Assembly (NCBI RefSeq): GCF_001708935.1
Contig: NZ_MASI01000008.1
Span: forward strand, 1 to 64,000
DNA from: Methyloligella halotolerans
Lineage (GTDB): Bacteria; Pseudomonadota; Alphaproteobacteria; Rhizobiales; Methyloligellaceae
DNA length: 64,000 nt
Reading direction: 5' to 3'
In this document: positions 60,892 to 64,000 of the stretch, one piece after another
Layout of the letters: every line of letters begins with the position of its first letter
Position numbering within the stretch: position 1 is the stretch's first letter
Notes under the pieces: model-generated
Told to the model about the DNA's origin: nothing
Seen by the model: the letters and a program-made list of their open reading frames with translations, nothing else
Database searches by the model: none
Program-made: the position numbers and the translations under genes

Positions 60892-61104
60892 AATACATCC
60901 TGTCGAGACTTCGCTCTCGGTGGTGAACGCCGCTGGAGTACGTTTCCAGGCGGCAATTCGCCGCTTTCTCTAACAGAAGCGAATGCAACAGATAAGGGCC
61001 ATGTTCGGCGAACGCCACGATCCCTTCACTTTTCTGGCCCACCAGAAGCGGGGCGGGCGGCTCCGGGGCGGGGCCGATCGAAGGGGTTCTTTCCGAAAGA
61101 GGCA

Positions 61105-61653
61105 ATGGTGAATAGACGAAGCGCTGCGGTTTTTGCTGGTGTTCTGTTGATCGCCGCGTTGACCGCTCTGGTGGTCGCGTCCGACGGCACACCCCTCGGC
61201 GCGGCCGAGGGGAAGGGCAGCGACAGCGGCCTGCCCGTGCCGCGTTTCGTCAGCCTGAAGGCGGATCGGGTGAATGTCCGCCGCGGCCCCAGCACCGACC
61301 AGGCCATCTCCTGGGTCTTCTCCCGGGCAGGTCTTCCGGTCGAGATCATCGCAGAGACCGTCAATTGGCGCCGTGTGCGCGACAGCGAAGGCTCGGACGG
61401 CTGGGTGTTTCACAGCCTCCTCAGCGGCCGCCGCACCGCTCTCATCAGCCCCTGGGCCAAGGAGAGCGAAGCCGTCCCGCTCTATAGCCGCGCATCCCAA
61501 AGCGCGGGCGTGGTGGCCGAGCTCCAGCCCAATGTGCTGGGCGACATCGAATCCTGCGATGGGGAATGGTGCGAGATCGTCGTCGGCGACTACAGCGGAT
61601 ACGTCCAGCAAGAGCTGCTGTGGGGCGCCTATCGCGGCGAGATCATCAACTAG
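61105..61653 (+). CDS. Exported protein with two bacterial SH3-like domains
   Basis: A 182-residue protein with a signal peptide (about residues 1-25) and two SH3-like domains: one around KADRVNVRRGPSTDQAISWV (residue 52 onward) and one near the C-terminus ending WGAYRGEIIN. Such proteins (SH3_4/DUF1058 type) bind peptidoglycan or partner proteins in the periplasm. The ATG at 61105 is chosen for its GAAAGAGG; the adjacent GTG is less likely. It is convergent with irr across 39 bases. Confidence 0.82.
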   Translation: MVNRRSAAVFAGVLLIAALTALVVASDGTPLGAAEGKGSDSGLPVPRFVSLKADRVNVRRGPSTDQAISWVFSRAGLPVEIIAETVNWRRVRDSEGSDGWVFHSLLSGRRTALISPWAKESEAVPLYSRASQSAGVVAELQPNVLGDIESCDGEWCEIVVGDYSGYVQQELLWGAYRGEIIN

Positions 61654-61692
61654 CTGAAAATAAAGCCGGATCGGGCGTAAGACGCGCGGGTG

Positions 61693-62112
61693 CTAGTTCG
61701 CGCGCTTGAGCCGCACCAGCACATCCACCCGCGAGACCGTCATGCCTTCCGGCACGTTGGGCAGGCCCTGGATGGCGATTTCGCCATGCTCGATATCCAT
61801 CAGCTCGCCCGACTCCTCACACAGGAAGTGGTAGTGGTTCGAGGTGTTGGTATCGAAATAGGTCTTCGCCCCTTCCACCGCGACCTCGCGCAGCAGGCCG
61901 GCCTCAGTGAACTGGTGCAGGGTGTTGTAGACCGTGGCGAGCGACACCGGCAGGTTCTGGGACTGGACGGTCTCGTAGAGCATCTCCGCCGTGACGTGAC
62001 GCTCCTCGCCGTCGAACAGCATGGCCGCCAATGCCATGCGTTGCCGGGTGGGGCGCAGGCCCGCCTCGCGCAACAGCTTGCCGATATCTCTATTGCTCTG
62101 CGTAATGCTCAT
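61693..62112 (-). CDS. irr: Iron response regulator Irr (Fur family)
   Basis: Iron-controlled transcription factor of the alphaproteobacterial Irr type, 139 residues from the ATG at 62112. The DNA-binding part has REAGLRPTRQRMALAAMLFD and VSLATVYNTLHQFTEAGLLR, and the dimer part has YFDTNTSNHYHFLCEESGEL. The heme-binding HHH motif seen in Irr of rhizobia reads HYH here, and the N-terminal GCPWHD heme motif is missing, as in many Irr outside Bradyrhizobium. It is divergent from fabA-fabB, a linkage typical of this order. Confidence 0.92.
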   Translation of the reverse strand: MSITQSNRDIGKLLREAGLRPTRQRMALAAMLFDGEERHVTAEMLYETVQSQNLPVSLATVYNTLHQFTEAGLLREVAVEGAKTYFDTNTSNHYHFLCEESGELMDIEHGEIAIQGLPNVPEGMTVSRVDVLVRLKRAN

Positions 62113-62119
62113 GGGTGGG

Positions 62120-62148
62120 AATATACGAACAAGACCTGATTCCCGCAA
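62120..62148 (-). promoter_or_regulatory. Candidate irr promoter giving a leaderless message
   Basis: On the minus strand the -35 TTGCGG (62148-62143) and -10 TATATT (62125-62120) are separated by 17 bases. Only CCCACCC separates the -10 from the irr ATG, so transcription would begin at or next to the start codon. No ribosome-binding sequence fits in that space. Confidence 0.45.
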
Positions 62149-62199
62149 TGCGGGCTGAACACGATAGACTGGGCTGGTTAAACCAGGAAGGCTGGTCGG

Positions 62200-62233
62200 G
62201 AAAACCTAGCCAGGAAAACTTGGTCACGAAAAC
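62200..62233. repeat. Three GAAAAC repeats at exact 14-base spacing
   Basis: GAAAAC begins at 62200, 62214 and 62228; the first two are followed by eight variable bases each. They lie about 50-85 bases upstream of the candidate irr promoter and about 195 upstream of fabA. The regular spacing is close to 1.3 helical turns. A regulator-binding role is inferred. Confidence 0.4.
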
Positions 62234-62427
62234 TGCGCCGTTGCAAGGCGCTTGGCCGCTGGCATTCGTCGGCACGAGCCCCTAAATCCTTTTGCGCTCC
62301 TGCGCATCCGGTCTAAGGGTTTTGGCTTCTGATCGACTGTGATAGGTAACGCGGCGACTGTCACACCCGGCGCCGATCGCGACCGAACGCTTGAGAAGCG
62401 CCGGCGGAAATATAAAAAGGACTGTGC

Positions 62428-62955
62428 ATGACCGAGCGTCGAGCTCAATTCGACTATGAGGATCTCCTGGCCTGCGCGAGAGGAGAACTCTTCGGCCCCG
62501 GCAATGCGCAATTGCCGCTGCCGCCCATGCTGATGTTCGATCGCATCTCTCAGGTGGTCGAGGAGGGCGGTGAGCACGGCAAGGGACAGATCCGGGCCGA
62601 GCTAGACATCAAGCCCGATCTCTGGTTCTTCCCCTGTCACTTCAAGGACGATCCGGTGATGCCGGGCTGTCTTGGGCTGGACGCCCTGTGGCAGCTCTTG
62701 GGCTTTTTCCTCGGCTGGCTTGGCGCACCCGGCAAGGGCCGCGCCCTCGCTGTCGGCGAGGTGAAATTTACCGGCATGGTGCTGCCCACCATGAAGAAGC
62801 TCGAATATATTGTGGATCTCAAGCGGGTGGTCCGCCGCAAGCTCACCCTCGGCATCGCCGACGGGACGCTGCTTGCCGATGGCGAGGTGATCTACCAGGC
62901 CAAGGATCTGCGAGTCGGACTGTTCACTGCCGAAGATGCGGCTGCGACCGCGTGA
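62428..62955 (+). CDS. fabA: 3-hydroxydecanoyl-ACP dehydratase/isomerase
   Basis: Makes and isomerises the double bond that starts unsaturated fatty-acid synthesis. The 175 residues include the catalytic histidine in [20 protein letters not shown], and [19 protein letters not shown] segments ([14 protein letters not shown]). The start ATG at 62428 has AAGGA about 8 bases upstream. fabB follows by 55 bases. Confidence 0.96.
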   Translation: MTERRAQFDYEDLLACARGELFGPGNAQLPLPPMLMFDRISQVVEEGGEHGKGQIRAELDIKPDLWFFPCHFKDDPVMPGCLGLDALWQLLGFFLGWLGAPGKGRALAVGEVKFTGMVLPTMKKLEYIVDLKRVVRRKLTLGIADGTLLADGEVIYQAKDLRVGLFTAEDAAATA

Positions 62956-63010
62956 GGCGGACCGGATCGGCAATCGTTTTCAACTTTAAAGGCTCCGTCG
63001 AGGGATACCC

Positions 63011-64000
63011 ATGAGGCGAGTGGTCGTGACTGGAATGGGCGTGGTTTCGTCCATCGGTAACAACGCCCAAGAGGTGCTGGCGTCTCTGCGCGAGGCCAAG
63101 TCCGGCATCGTGAAAGCCGACGACTACGCGGAGCTGGGATTCCGCTGCCAGGTACACGGTGCGCCGAGCCTCGACTGGCAGGAAGTCGTGGACCGCAAGG
63201 TGCGCCGCTTCATGGGCGCTGGCGCGGCCTGGAACTACGTCGCCATGGAGCAGGCCATCCGCGACGCCGGCCTCGAGGAGGACGAGATCTCCGACGAGCG
63301 CACCGGTCTGATCATGGGCTCCGGCGGCCCGTCGACCCGCGCCATCGTCAACGCAGCGCAGACGACCCTGGAGAAGGGCCCCAAGAAGGTCGGACCGTTC
63401 GAGGTGCCGAAATCCATGAGCTCCACGAACTCCGCGACCCTCTCCACGCCCTATCACATCAAGGGCGTTAGCTACTCCATCTCATCCGCCTGCTCCACCT
63501 CCGCTCACTGTATCGGCAACGCCGCCGAGCTCATCCAGCTCGGCAAGCAGGACATGGTCTTCGCCGGTGGCGGCGAGGAGCTGGATTGGACCCTGTCTGT
63601 CCTGTTCGACTCCATGAACGCGATGTCGTCGGACTTCAATGATCAGCCGGCCAAGGCGAGCCGCGCCTATGACGAAGCGCGAGACGGCTTCGTTATCGCC
63701 GGTGGCGCGGGCGTCGTGATCCTCGAGGAGCTGGAGCACGCTAAGGCGCGCGGCGCCAAGATCTATGCCGAACTCGTCGGCTACGGCGCGACCTCGGACG
63801 GTTATGACATGGTCCAGCCTTCCGGGGAGGGCGCGGTGCGCTGCATGCGCATGGCCATGCAGAACCTCAACGGCGACAAGATCGACTATATCAACCCCCA
63901 CGCAACCTCCACGCCCATCGGCGATCTGCGCGAGATCGAGGCGATCCAGGAGGTGTTCGGCGAGGACATTCCGCCGATCAGCGCGACGAAATCCCTGACC
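63011..64000 (+). CDS. fabB: 3-oxoacyl-ACP synthase I (partial, runs off the window)
   Basis: Condensing enzyme that elongates the unsaturated acyl chain after FabA. The first 330 codons are present. The nucleophile cysteine lies in [19 protein letters not shown] near residue 162, one histidine in [11 protein letters not shown] near 297, and the lysine in ATKSLT at the window edge. The NPHAT variant (versus NSHGT in E. coli) fits alphaproteobacterial FabB. irr-fabA-fabB order is conserved in Rhizobiales. Confidence 0.95.
   Translation, partial: MRRVVVTGMGVVSSIGNNAQEVLASLREAKSGIVKADDYAELGFRCQVHGAPSLDWQEVVDRKVRRFMGAGAAWNYVAMEQAIRDAGLEEDEISDERTGLIMGSGGPSTRAIVNAAQTTLEKGPKKVGPFEVPKSMSSTNSATLSTPYHIKGVSYSISSACSTSAHCIGNAAELIQLGKQDMVFAGGGEELDWTLSVLFDSMNAMSSDFNDQPAKASRAYDEARDGFVIAGGAGVVILEELEHAKARGAKIYAELVGYGATSDGYDMVQPSGEGAVRCMRMAMQNLNGDKIDYINPHATSTPIGDLREIEAIQEVFGEDIPPISATKSLT

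Overview
The window looks like the chromosome of a GC-rich alphaproteobacterium, most likely in or near the Hyphomicrobiales (Rhizobiales). The evidence is an Irr-type Fur regulator next to fabA-fabB, a RegB/RegA pair with SenC, an MmcB repair protein, mutM divergent from ubiE-ubiB-coaBC-dut, and rpsT upstream of dnaA. A complete ectoine/hydroxyectoine operon plus a ProP-like carrier points to a salt-tolerant or marine lifestyle. No rRNA, tRNA, CRISPR array, phage or insertion sequence was recognised.

Layout. 1-11 kb is catabolic and transport: the first codons of an FAD enzyme, a GcvT-like folate enzyme, and a branched-chain-type ABC importer split into an ATPase arm (+) and a convergent binding-protein/permease arm (-). 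A small-molecule kinase with an AGXT2L-type PLP enzyme and a haloacid-dehalogenase-like protein follow. 11-20 kb is mixed: an SDR, a CmoB-like methyltransferase, a DUF3617 protein, a phosphatase, a cytochrome b, PEP synthase, and an SDR-DoxX fusion with a DUF2269 protein. 19-27 kb holds ectA-ectB-ectC-ectD-ask with two MFS carriers downstream. 27-33 kb holds speD-speE, a PPi-type phosphofructokinase, egtB-egtD (ergothioneine) and mmcB. 34-42 kb holds the redox regulators regA/regB with senC, a PHB depolymerase, a YgjP-like protease, a PBP1A and a DAO-type oxidase. 42-51 kb is the replication block gyrB-recF-dnaN-dnaA, a rhodanese, a candidate origin and rpsT. 51-57.5 kb holds grpB-like, enoyl-CoA hydratase, mutM, ubiE, ubiB, coaBC and dut. 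57.5-64 kb holds a MoeB/ThiF-like protein, a flavin monooxygenase, a 2-hydroxyacid dehydrogenase, an SH3 protein, irr, fabA and a truncated fabB.

The genes fit an osmo- and redox-adaptable heterotroph. It makes ectoine and hydroxyectoine, polyamines and ergothioneine, mobilises PHB, and runs reversible (PPi) glycolysis alongside PEP synthase.

One caution runs through the window. Four otherwise intact genes (GcvT-like, methyltransferase, ectB, enoyl-CoA hydratase) each carry a single missing base, and each can be explained by shortening a short homopolymer by one. This looks more like sequencing error than gene decay. Regulatory signals of note are a shared palindrome upstream of both arms of the split ABC transporter, a nested hairpin inside the binding-protein operon, a dispersed palindromic repeat concentrated in convergent gene gaps, a 10-13-10 inverted repeat between mutM and ubiE, and 14-bp-spaced repeats upstream of a possibly leaderless irr.
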